A stretch of 5,281 nucleotides of DNA. Origin: Verrucomicrobiota bacterium (GTDB lineage: Bacteria; Verrucomicrobiota; Verrucomicrobiia; Opitutales; Opitutaceae). The DNA is taken from the NCBI GenBank assembly GCA_023443985.1, contig JAEZSJ010000064.1, positions 1-5,281 of the forward strand, written 5' to 3'. Position 1 is the stretch's first letter. The number at the start of each line of letters is the position of its first letter. The notes beneath the pieces are model-generated. The model saw only the letters and a program-made list of their open reading frames with translations. It was not told where the DNA came from and did no database searches. This document shows, piece by piece, positions 1 to 5,281 of the stretch. The position numbers and the translations under genes were made by a program.

Positions 1-1124
1 GCGCCGACGGGCATGAGCAACGCTTCGGGCGGGTTGTCGCGGAGGTCCTTCGCGGCTCGGGCGAGCAGAGCCTCGAGCGCGGCGGGGGTACGGGCGTCTT
101 CCGGCAGGTGGGCGATGACCCGCGTCGTCTGGCCGGCGCCGGCGGCACCCGGCGGGCCGAGGCGGAGCAGGGTGGTTTCGCGGCGTTTGAAGCTGAACGG
201 ATCGAGGTGATCGGGCTCGGCGGGAGTCGCGGGCAGCGTCCAGCGGCGCATGGCCTTGGCGGCGAGCGCCTGCGCCACGGGGATCTCGTACACGGAGTCC
301 TCGGTGAGCGAGACGCGGATGGTGTCGCCGAGGCCGTCGAGCAACAGGCTGCCGATCCCGATCGCGCTCTTGATGCGGCCGTCCTCGCCGTCGCCCGCCT
401 CGGTCACGCCGAGGTGGAGCGGGTAGGCGCGGTGGGCCTTGTCCATGCGGTCGACGAGCAGGCGGTACGCTTGGATGACGACCTTCGGGTTGCTCGCCTT
501 CATCGAGAGCACGATGTCGTGGAAGCCGTGGCTCTCGCAGATGCGCACGAACTCGAGCGCGCTCTCGACCATGCCCAGCGGAGAGTCGCCGTAGCGGTTC
601 ATGATGCGGTCGGAGAGCGAGCCGTGGTTGGTGCCGATGCGCAGGCAGCGGCCGAGCTCGCGGCAACGTTTCACCAATGGGGAGAAGCTCTCGTGGAGAC
701 GCTGGAGCTCACGCTCGTACTCGGCGTCGGAGTAGTCGACCACGGCGAACTTCTTCTTGTCGGCGTAGTTGCCGGGATTCACGCGGATCTTCTCGACGTG
801 CTCGACCGCCTCCATCGCGGCCGTGGGTAGAAAATGGATGTCGGCCACGAGCGGCACGTGGGCGAAGCCGGCGGCGGAGAACTGCGCCCGGATCTCCCGC
901 AGACAGCGCGCGGCGGGGACGTTTGGCGCGGTGACGCGCACGATCTCGCAGCCCACCTCGGCCAGCGCGATGCACTGGCGCACGGTCGCGGCGACATCCT
1001 GGGTGTCGGAGGTCGTCATCGATTGCACGCGGATCGGGTGGGAACCGCCGACGCCGACCGGGCCGATCTTCACTTCGACGGCGGGACGGCGGATCGTGGC
1101 GAAACGGGAGGCGCAGTAGGACAT
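1..1124 (-). CDS. ispG: IspG, 4-hydroxy-3-methylbut-2-enyl diphosphate synthase, long form (C-terminus beyond the left edge)
   Basis: IspG (GcpE) reductively converts methylerythritol cyclodiphosphate (MEcPP) to HMBPP in the cytoplasmic MEP isoprenoid pathway, using a [4Fe-4S] cluster. The minus-strand frame is open from the ATG at 1124 to the left edge, giving 374 visible codons. Family motifs appear in order: PIRVQSMTTSDTQD (30-43), GCEIVRVTAPN (58-68), PLVADIHF (91-98), KIRVNPGN (112-119), LRIGTNHGSLSDR (161-173) and GVTEAGDGEDGRIKSAIGIG (239-258). These form the TIM barrel. After about residue 300 the protein enters a region with DPFSFKRRET (308-317), which matches the extra domain of the long Chlamydia/Bacteroidota/plant-type enzyme rather than the short E. 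coli form. The C-terminal cluster-binding cysteines lie outside the window. The start is supported by the typical N-terminus (SYCASRF, RR, EVKIG). No Shine-Dalgarno sequence precedes it. A 124-nt gap separates it from the upstream receiver gene, so co-transcription is possible but unproven. Confidence 0.96.
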   Translation of the reverse strand, partial: MSYCASRFATIRRPAVEVKIGPVGVGGSHPIRVQSMTTSDTQDVAATVRQCIALAEVGCEIVRVTAPNVPAARCLREIRAQFSAAGFAHVPLVADIHFLPTAAMEAVEHVEKIRVNPGNYADKKKFAVVDYSDAEYERELQRLHESFSPLVKRCRELGRCLRIGTNHGSLSDRIMNRYGDSPLGMVESALEFVRICESHGFHDIVLSMKASNPKVVIQAYRLLVDRMDKAHRAYPLHLGVTEAGDGEDGRIKSAIGIGSLLLDGLGDTIRVSLTEDSVYEIPVAQALAAKAMRRWTLPATPAEPDHLDPFSFKRRETTLLRLGPPGAAGAGQTTRVIAHLPEDARTPAALEALLARAAKDLRDNPPEALLMPVG

Positions 1125-1248
1125 GGGAGCGGGAACGATGAAGAATCGCGAAGGCGCGGGGAGGCAAGCGCCGCGCCCGCGAGCCTGCGGTGGGGGAGGC
1201 GGTGGAGCTCCCGCGCCGGCTGCGCGCGGGAAGAGGCGTGGCGAGAAG
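1125..1248 (-). other. Intergenic gap upstream of ispG with two GC-rich inverted repeats
   Basis: This 124-nt spacer lies between the stop of the CheX-like receiver gene and the ispG start. It holds two 7-bp inverted repeats: CCCGCGC (1210-1216) with GCGCGGG (1224-1230), and GGCGCGG (1153-1159) with CCGCGCC (1171-1177). Neither is followed by a T-run on the minus strand, so neither is a convincing intrinsic terminator. At this base composition such stems arise readily by chance. I see no clear promoter. They could fold in the ispG leader, but that is speculation. Confidence 0.35.
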
Positions 1249-2457
1249 TCAACGCACAGCGCTCTGCAGCTGGCCCGATTGGAAGAAGTGGGTCAGCGGT
1301 GTCGGCTCGAAGACCGGCACAGGCTGGAAACCCGCGGTGGTGTCGCCGTAGATCTGGAGTTTCGCGACGAAGCGTTCATTGAGCACGATCCCGCGCCCGA
1401 GGAGCGGCACGCCCGGCGGATAGGCCTGGGCGAGAATCTCGCCGGGGCAGAGATCGTGGCTGGGCTTGCGCACGACCGGACAGGGTCGATCGACGACGGA
1501 CAGGGTGATTGCCGACCCGGCGAAATCGAAGACGAAGCTGACGGACTCGGCCGGGATCGGGGGCGTGCTCGCCGCTCGGTTGATCTGCTGGCCGCGGGCG
1601 AGGAACGGCGCGAGCAGCTCCACCCCGTGCGACTGGAGGTTGGAGCGCAGCGCGGAGGCGACGACGGTGAGCGCCTCGACGAGGAACGACTGGCACTGGG
1701 AGGCGCCCGGAGCGCGCTCGAGCGTGCGAGTGAAGATGGTGCTCACGGCCTGGGCCTCGGCCTCGAGCACGAGATCGGTCCAGCGCTGGCCCTGGGGGCG
1801 CAGGAAGGCCGTCCAGGCGGCGTAGGTGACCGGAGCCCCCGCGGCGGGCGGGGACAGGCGGGTGACCGTGTCGGGCCGGAGACCGAGATCCTGCAGGGCG
1901 CGGCGCGCCAGCGTCTCCAGTTCCTCGGGTGGCAACGGGCTGGGGGCGAGCACCGGCGCCGCGCTCCTGGCGGCGGGAATGGCCGGCGCGGAAGCCTGGC
2001 CGGAGCGCGCGATCATCTCGCCGAGGAGCTCGTGGCGTTCGACGAGTTGCTCGAGGTCCTCGATGCGCTGCCGCACCTCGTGCTCGTATTCGATCATCCG
2101 CTCCGCCACCCGGAGCCGGGCCAGCATCTCGGAAGACTTGAAGGGCTTGGTGACAAAATCGTCGGCGCCCGCGTCGAGCCCGGCGGCGAGATCCGCCTCG
2201 GTGTTCTTCGAGGTGAGGATGAGCAGGTAGGGGCGGATCCGGAGCCGGGTCTGGCGCAGCTGCGTGCAGACCTGCGGGCCGGTGAGATCGGGCATCATCC
2301 AGTCGATGATCGCCACCGAGGGCCCGCCCTCGGCGGTGAGCGCGTCGATGGCCTTGCGGCCGCAATCGACCGTCTCGACCTCGAAACGGTGTTTCTCGAG
2401 AAACGCCCGCATGATGCGGAGCACGGTGGGTTCGTCGTCGGCGACGAGGATCTTCAT
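1249..2457 (-). CDS. Response regulator with receiver, coiled coil and CheX-like C-terminal domain
   Basis: This 402-residue cytoplasmic signalling protein has no DNA-binding domain. Residues 1-122 are a complete receiver: acidic pocket D7/D8, phospho-acceptor D52 (in AIIDWMMPDLTG), switch T82 (LTSK) and K104 (KPF). Residues about 118-150 are charged and heptad-like, probably a coiled coil. A Pro/Ala linker follows. Residues about 222-325 resemble the CheX/CheC-type CheY-P phosphatase fold, including VEALTVVASALRSNLQSHG (260-278), the equivalent of the CheX catalytic helix. Glu261 is in place but Thr264 occupies the position of the catalytic Asn, so phosphatase activity is doubtful. Residues about 334-385 (CPGEILA, then LLGRGIVLNERFVAKL) resemble the small module found in HD-GYP/HDOD proteins. 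The frame is open 59 codons further upstream, but that stretch is Arg/Pro-rich and not receiver-like, so ATG 2457 is chosen. No Shine-Dalgarno sequence is visible. The receiver call is firm; the CheX-like call is by motif recognition only. No partner kinase is adjacent. Confidence 0.9.
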   Translation of the reverse strand: MKILVADDEPTVLRIMRAFLEKHRFEVETVDCGRKAIDALTAEGGPSVAIIDWMMPDLTGPQVCTQLRQTRLRIRPYLLILTSKNTEADLAAGLDAGADDFVTKPFKSSEMLARLRVAERMIEYEHEVRQRIEDLEQLVERHELLGEMIARSGQASAPAIPAARSAAPVLAPSPLPPEELETLARRALQDLGLRPDTVTRLSPPAAGAPVTYAAWTAFLRPQGQRWTDLVLEAEAQAVSTIFTRTLERAPGASQCQSFLVEALTVVASALRSNLQSHGVELLAPFLARGQQINRAASTPPIPAESVSFVFDFAGSAITLSVVDRPCPVVRKPSHDLCPGEILAQAYPPGVPLLGRGIVLNERFVAKLQIYGDTTAGFQPVPVFEPTPLTHFFQSGQLQSAVR

Positions 2458-2481
2458 CGAAAGAAAGCGGGTGAACGGGAG

Positions 2482-2493
2482 GAGACGTGTCTC
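2482..2493. repeat. Short inverted repeat GAGAC-GT-GTCTC in the leader of the CheX-like receiver gene
   Basis: A perfect 5-bp inverted repeat with a 2-nt centre lies 25 nt upstream of the ATG at 2457. It could be half of an operator or chance. No second copy was noticed in the window. Confidence 0.25.
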
Positions 2494-2582
2494 ATCGGCC
2501 GGAGGTGCCGGCGCTTGATGGTGGGCGCGCCCGGTTCGAGTACGGCAGACGCGGGGCAGGCATTCGAGCAAATGTTGCCGCG

Positions 2583-2618
2583 GTGCCCGAGGGCGAGGGC
2601 GCCGCGGGCGCCCGGCAC
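2583..2618. repeat. Nested GC-rich inverted repeat between the tRNA terminator and the CheX-like receiver gene
   Basis: An inner 7-bp stem, GGGCGCC (2597-2603) with GGCGCCC (2607-2613), has a 3-nt loop. It is flanked by a second pair, GTGCC (2583-2587) with GGCAC (2614-2618). No T-run follows on either strand, so it is not a canonical terminator. It lies about 125 nt upstream of the receiver gene start. Confidence 0.35.
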
Positions 2619-2646
2619 ACGCTGTGGGCGGCACGGTCCGGAAACG

Positions 2647-2676
2647 AAAAACCCCGCGGCCGAAGTGGCCGCGGGG
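2647..2676 (-). terminator. Intrinsic terminator downstream of tRNA-Arg
   Basis: Read on the minus strand, a perfect 10-bp stem (2676-2667 with 2661-2652, GGCC-rich, 5-nt loop) is followed at once by five T residues (2651-2647). It begins 10 nt after the tRNA CCA end. This is a textbook rho-independent terminator for the tRNA transcript. It should also stop any read-through from the two-component operon before the CheX-like receiver gene. Confidence 0.9.
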
Positions 2677-2685
2677 GCTTCAGAG

Positions 2686-2762
2686 TGGCGCGCCCGTAGG
2701 GAGTCGAACCCCAAACCTTCTGATCCGTAGTCAGATGCTCTATCCAATTGAGCTACGGGCGC
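2686..2762 (-). tRNA. tRNA-Arg(ACG)
   Basis: The minus strand folds into a complete 77-nt cloverleaf. The acceptor stem is GCGCCCG (2762-2756) with CGGGCGC (2696-2690), followed by discriminator G and an encoded CCA (2688-2686). The D-arm region reads GCTCAATTGGATAGAGC. The anticodon stem is TCTGA/TCAGA and its loop CTACGGA places ACG at positions 34-36. The T-arm has loop TTCGACT, with one G-T wobble in the stem. ACG, with A34 normally deaminated to inosine by TadA, reads the CGU, CGC and CGA arginine codons. It sits between the LuxR regulator and its terminator on the same strand. Confidence 0.97.
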
Positions 2763-2776
2763 GTGAAGGAGGCGTG

Positions 2777-2830
2777 AAGAGAATGGTGCGCCCGGCGAGT
2801 GACAAGCACGAATTTGCGGAGTTTTTTCCG
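2777..2830 (-). promoter_or_regulatory. Candidate tRNA-Arg promoter with upstream A-tract
   Basis: On the minus strand, TTGTCA (2805-2800) resembles a -35 box with 5 of 6 matches. A 17-nt spacer leads to TCTCTT (2782-2777), a poor -10 with 3 of 6 matches, ending 14 nt before the mature tRNA 5' end. An A-tract (AAAAAA at 2827-2822) lies upstream of the -35 and could act as an UP-like element. The stretch is notably AT-richer than its surroundings. The weak -10 keeps confidence low. Confidence 0.3.
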
Positions 2831-2857
2831 GACGGCCCGAGTCGGCGCGGCGGGAGC

Positions 2858-3514
2858 TCAGCCCGCGGCGTTGCCCGCGGAGACGAAGAGCGCGACGGCC
2901 TGCGAGCGGCGGGTGACGTTCAGCTTCCCGAACACGTTGGCGAGGTAGTTCTTCACGGTCTTCTCGGTGAGGCCGAGCTCGTTCCCGACCTCCTTGTTCG
3001 TCTTGCCGGCGGCGATCAGCGCGAGCACGCGGCGTTCTTGTGGCGAGAGGCTGGATACTGGGTCGTCGGCCATGCCGCCCCGGGTGCGCATCAGCTGGAG
3101 GACGCGGGCGGTGGCCTGCGGGTCGAGCACGGACTTGCCGGCGGCGACGTTGAAGATGGCCTGCACGAGGTCGTCGGCCCCGACCTCCTTCAACAGGTAG
3201 CCGTGGCCGCCGCAGCGGATCGCGTCGTTGATGAGCTGGTCGTCGATGACCGAAGTGAGAAACAGGATGCGGGTGTCGGGGCGGTGCTCGAGGATGCGCC
3301 GGCAGGCGTCGAAGCCGGTGCCGTCGGGCAGGCGGATGTCGAGGAGGACGACATCGGGGTTGGCGTTGGCGGCCATGGAGACGGCCTCGGCGACCTTGCT
3401 CGCCTCGCCGACGATGGTGATGCCGGGCTCGGTCGACAGGAGGGCCTTCAAACCCATGCGGACGACTTGGCTGTCGTCGACGATGGCCAGGCGGAGGGCA
3501 TTGATGGCGGTCAT
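2858..3514 (-). CDS. NarL/DevR-type response regulator (receiver plus LuxR helix-turn-helix)
   Basis: This 218-residue cytoplasmic transcription factor is probably activated by phosphorylation from the kinase encoded just upstream. The receiver spans residues 8-123: acidic D13/D14, phospho-acceptor D59 (LLDIRLPDG), T87 (LTS) and K109 (LLKE). A linker leads to a LuxR/GerE helix-turn-helix at about 153-212, with LSPQERRVLALIAAGKTNKE and LGLTEKTVKNYLANVFGKL. The phrases DIRLPDGTGFDACR and EKTVKNY are very like the actinobacterial DevR/DosR group of NarL-family regulators, but this does not show a shared hypoxia role. The length is typical of the family. The ATG at 3514 overlaps the kinase TGA (ATGA), which fixes the start and indicates translational coupling. 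No terminator is visible in the 95 nt before the tRNA. Target genes are unknown. Confidence 0.95.
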   Translation of the reverse strand: MTAINALRLAIVDDSQVVRMGLKALLSTEPGITIVGEASKVAEAVSMAANANPDVVLLDIRLPDGTGFDACRRILEHRPDTRILFLTSVIDDQLINDAIRCGGHGYLLKEVGADDLVQAIFNVAAGKSVLDPQATARVLQLMRTRGGMADDPVSSLSPQERRVLALIAAGKTNKEVGNELGLTEKTVKNYLANVFGKLNVTRRSQAVALFVSAGNAAG

Positions 3515-4785
3515 GAGTGTTGGGCGGAGTCCGGAAGCGTGAACGTGAGCACGAGGCGGGTGCCTTGGCCGGGGGCGGAGTGGCACTGTAGTTTCGCGCC
3601 CAGACGTTCGGCGCGCGCCTGGAGGTTGTCGAGCCCGTGTCCGCGGGTGGCGGTGGCCGGATCGAAGCCCCGCCCGTCGTCCTGGAGGAGGAGGCAGAGT
3701 TCGTCGCCGTTGCGGTGCAGCCGGATCGCGAGTTGGCGGGCGTGGCCGTGGCGGACGCTGTTGCTGACGGCCTCGCGGGCGATCTGCAGCAGGTCGGTGA
3801 CCTGGGCGGGGGCGAGCTGGCGGGCCGCCTCCTCGTCGATGCGGACATCGACCTCGAGGTCGCGCGCGGCGCAGTGGTGCTCGATCACGGCGCGCACGGA
3901 GTCGGCGAAGCTGCGTTGGCGCAGCTGCTCGGGCCCGAGTCCCGAGATGTAGGCGCGCACCTCGCGGATGGCGGCGTTGAGGGTCTGCAACGCGGTGTCG
4001 ATCTGGGTGCGCGCCTCGGCCAAGTTGTGGTCGAGGGCCTTGCGGCCGGCCTGGATCGTGAGGCCGGTGGCGTAGAGCGACTGGATGAGGCCGTCGTGGA
4101 GGTCGCGGCCCATGTCGATCTTCTCCTGCAGGGCGCGGTTGAGCAGGATCTGCTTGAGATGGGCGTCGGCCTCGGCGCGCTGCCGTTCCTCGCGTTCCTT
4201 CTCCAGCTCGGCGGACTGGCGCACGGAGCTGGCCGCCAGCTGGGTGAGGACGCCGTAGTCGGCGGGCTTGGACGGGTGGAGCGGCGCGCCGGCGTCTTCG
4301 CCGGTGCCGCCCCAGGAGCGGTCGACGAGGACGAGGAGGAGCATCGCCAACAGGAGCATCAGCGCGAGCAGGAGGAGCAGGGCGGCTGCGCGCTGGAACG
4401 CGACCATCACCCGCGTGATCGTGGAGGGGGGCATCTGCACGAGGACATGGGCGACCGTCTCCCCTTGGGCGTTGCGGATGGGGTGCGTGAAACGCCAGCC
4501 GGGCTCCGCGGCGCCGGTCCAGCCCGGCGGCGGTGCGCTCTCCTGGACGGAGACCTGGCCGCCGATCGCGTGGCCGAGATCCCGGACGAACTCGTCGGTC
4601 CACGGGGGCGGGCCGGCCTTCGCCAGGGCGAGGATCTGGGCGAACTCCGTCGCCTTCGTGTCGAGCCGCTCGGCGATGGCGCGGTCGTTCTGGCGCTTCA
4701 GCCAGCTGGTCGTGACGGCGACGGCGCCGAGGAACAACAGCAGCAGGACGAGCGCGAGACCGGTGAGGCGGATGATCCGTTTCAT
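3511..4785 (-). CDS. Membrane sensor histidine kinase, HisKA_3/HATPase_c class (NarX/DevS-like core)
   Basis: This 424-residue inner-membrane kinase senses an unknown signal and should phosphorylate the LuxR-type regulator whose start overlaps its stop. Transmembrane segments are at about 7-28 and 133-154, enclosing an extracytoplasmic domain of about 100 residues that I cannot assign to a known sensor fold. A charged coiled-coil signalling helix (about 190-225) leads to the HisKA_3 dimerisation box, GRDLHDGLIQSLYATGLTI (226-244), with phospho-acceptor H230. The HATPase_c domain shows the N box at 335-347 (N342), DDGRGFD (369-375) and GHGLDNLQAR (382-391), all intact for ATP binding. ATG 4785 is chosen because the membrane anchor follows it directly. 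An in-frame ATG 46 codons upstream would add an Arg/Pro-rich tail with no features. No Shine-Dalgarno sequence is visible. The cytoplasmic core is certain; the stimulus is not. Confidence 0.95.
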   Translation of the reverse strand: MKRIIRLTGLALVLLLLFLGAVAVTTSWLKRQNDRAIAERLDTKATEFAQILALAKAGPPPWTDEFVRDLGHAIGGQVSVQESAPPPGWTGAAEPGWRFTHPIRNAQGETVAHVLVQMPPSTITRVMVAFQRAAALLLLLALMLLLAMLLLVLVDRSWGGTGEDAGAPLHPSKPADYGVLTQLAASSVRQSAELEKEREERQRAEADAHLKQILLNRALQEKIDMGRDLHDGLIQSLYATGLTIQAGRKALDHNLAEARTQIDTALQTLNAAIREVRAYISGLGPEQLRQRSFADSVRAVIEHHCAARDLEVDVRIDEEAARQLAPAQVTDLLQIAREAVSNSVRHGHARQLAIRLHRNGDELCLLLQDDGRGFDPATATRGHGLDNLQARAERLGAKLQCHSAPGQGTRLVLTFTLPDSAQHS

Positions 4786-4857
4786 GGGCGGCGGTCGCGC
4801 GAAGGTCGGCGGAGATCGGGTCGGTGGGCGCGGCGCGGGATGCGCGGCCCGGGACGG

Positions 4858-4886
4858 ATCAAAAGACCTGCGACGAGGGCAGGCAA
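4858..4886 (-). promoter_or_regulatory. Candidate promoter of the kinase-regulator operon
   Basis: On the minus strand, TTGCCT (4886-4881) and TTTGAT (4863-4858) are separated by 17 nt. Each matches 4 of 6 positions of the sigma70 consensus. A transcript from here would start near 4850 and have a leader of about 65 nt. It lies in the 188-nt gap between the glycosyltransferase stop and the kinase start, where a promoter is expected. It was chosen by eye and is not unique proof. Confidence 0.35.
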
Positions 4887-4931
4887 GTGCGTCGGCGCGG
4901 GCGGCGCACGGGCGGCGGCGCATTCACGGAT

Positions 4932-4941
4932 GTTTCGAAAC
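4932..4941. repeat. Perfect 10-bp palindrome GTTTCGAAAC
   Basis: This AT-richer palindrome lies in the gap between the glycosyltransferase and the kinase, about 45 nt upstream of the candidate -35 box. It could be an operator for the two-component operon or chance. No second copy was noticed in the window. Confidence 0.3.
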
Positions 4942-4973
4942 CGGCGGCGGTGGGGCCGCGGGGCGGAGGCGGC

Positions 4974-5281
4974 TCACCGCCGGCCGCACAGCTGTTCGTA
5001 GGCGTCCTCGAGCTTGCGCGCGAACGCCCCGGTGTCGAACAACCCGCCGGGTTGCGCGGCGGCCGTGGCGAGGTGCTCGCGCACGGCCGCGAGGCGGGCG
5101 GGCTCGGTCGCGAACCGCACTGCGCGCTCGATGTAGTCCTCGGTCGAGGTCGCGACCAGCGGCTCGGCGAGGCCGAGCGTGGCGAGCAGGCTCAGGCCGA
5201 CGCGCGACGGGAAGCTCTGTCCGGGAAAGGTGAGCACGGGAAGGCCCGCGCGGAGCGCATCGGCGGCGGTGCTGTGGGCGG
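4974..5281 (-). CDS. C-terminal fragment of a GT41 (SPINDLY/O-GlcNAc transferase-like) glycosyltransferase
   Basis: The minus-strand frame is open from the right edge to the TGA at 4976-4974, giving 102 visible codons. The N-terminal part, including any TPR repeats, is outside the window. The fragment begins AHSTAADALRAGLPVLTFPG, followed by SFPSRVGLSLLATLGL. This closely follows the conserved end of the GT41 catalytic domain, where the His-Ser/Thr-Thr stretch belongs to the UDP-sugar binding site and D-A-L-x-A-G-x-P-V is a family signature. A family-typical tail follows (EDYIERAVRFATEPARLAAV, then LFDTGAFARKLEDAYEQL). Bacterial members are thought to transfer a sugar from UDP to protein Ser/Thr, but substrates are rarely known. 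A GTG at 5237 lies inside the conserved domain and is not the real start. The gene is probably transcribed separately from the kinase downstream, although no intrinsic terminator is evident after it. Confidence 0.88.
   Translation of the reverse strand, partial: AHSTAADALRAGLPVLTFPGQSFPSRVGLSLLATLGLAEPLVATSTEDYIERAVRFATEPARLAAVREHLATAAAQPGGLFDTGAFARKLEDAYEQLCGRR

Noticed and set aside
2522..2546. Possible tRNA remnant or attachment repeat (GGCGCGCCCG shared with the tRNA 3' end, followed by GGTTCGAGT)
   Set aside because: Only about 10 nt match, in a G+C-rich palindromic word. No cloverleaf can be formed and no integrase or mobile gene is present.
2458..2634. N-terminal 59-codon extension of the CheX-like receiver protein
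   Set aside because: Receivers start directly with a strand such as MKILVADDEP. The extension is Arg/Pro-rich and covers the nested hairpin and leader.
1123..2730. Long plus-strand open frame (535 codons)
   Set aside because: It lies antisense to the CheX-like receiver gene and runs through the tRNA gene. Its product is an Arg/Gly/Glu-rich composition artefact of G+C-rich sequence with no recognisable domain.
2817..2834. CGGAGTTTTTTCCGG as a terminator of the LuxR regulator gene
   Set aside because: The T-run is on the plus strand and lies inside a 4-bp stem loop. On the minus strand, where the gene is transcribed, it is an A-run.
2858..4603. Minus-strand frame of 581 codons read as one large regulator
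   Set aside because: Only the last 218 codons encode the receiver and helix-turn-helix. The upstream part overlaps the kinase out of frame and is Arg/Pro-rich. The ATGA overlap gives the true start at 3514.
3637..5001. Long plus-strand open frame (454 codons)
   Set aside because: It is antisense to the kinase, whose motifs are intact. The predicted product is low-complexity Gly/Asp/Val-rich.

Overview
The window is a G+C-rich bacterial stretch in which every supported gene lies on the minus strand. The best guess for the source is Verrucomicrobiota, probably near Opitutaceae. This rests on the base composition, the long-form (Chlamydia/Bacteroidota/plant-type) IspG, the SPINDLY/OGT-type glycosyltransferase, and starts that lack Shine-Dalgarno sequences. 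It is an inference, not proven by any marker here.

Layout in order of transcription, from the right edge leftward. (1) The C-terminal end of a GT41-type (SPINDLY/O-GlcNAc transferase-like) glycosyltransferase, cut by the right edge. (2) A 188-nt gap with a candidate sigma70-type promoter. (3) A membrane histidine kinase of the HisKA_3 (NarX/DevS) class. (4) A NarL/DevR-type LuxR response regulator whose start overlaps the kinase stop by ATGA, so the two form a translationally coupled two-component system. (5) A complete tRNA-Arg(ACG) with encoded CCA, followed by a strong intrinsic terminator. (6) A single-receiver protein with an unusual output half: receiver, coiled coil, a CheX-like phosphatase fold lacking the catalytic Asn, and a small C-terminal module resembling those attached to HD-GYP/HDOD proteins. 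(7) ispG, the penultimate step of the MEP isoprenoid pathway, running off the left edge before its iron-sulfur domain.

The kinase and the LuxR regulator are the only genes with a clear functional link: signal, histidine phosphorylation, aspartate phosphorylation, DNA binding. The CheX-like receiver protein has no kinase beside it and is separated from the two-component pair by the tRNA and terminator, so its partner is probably elsewhere. No mobile element, CRISPR array or integration scar was found. The most unusual item is the three-part CheX-like response regulator. No wholly new system is evident.
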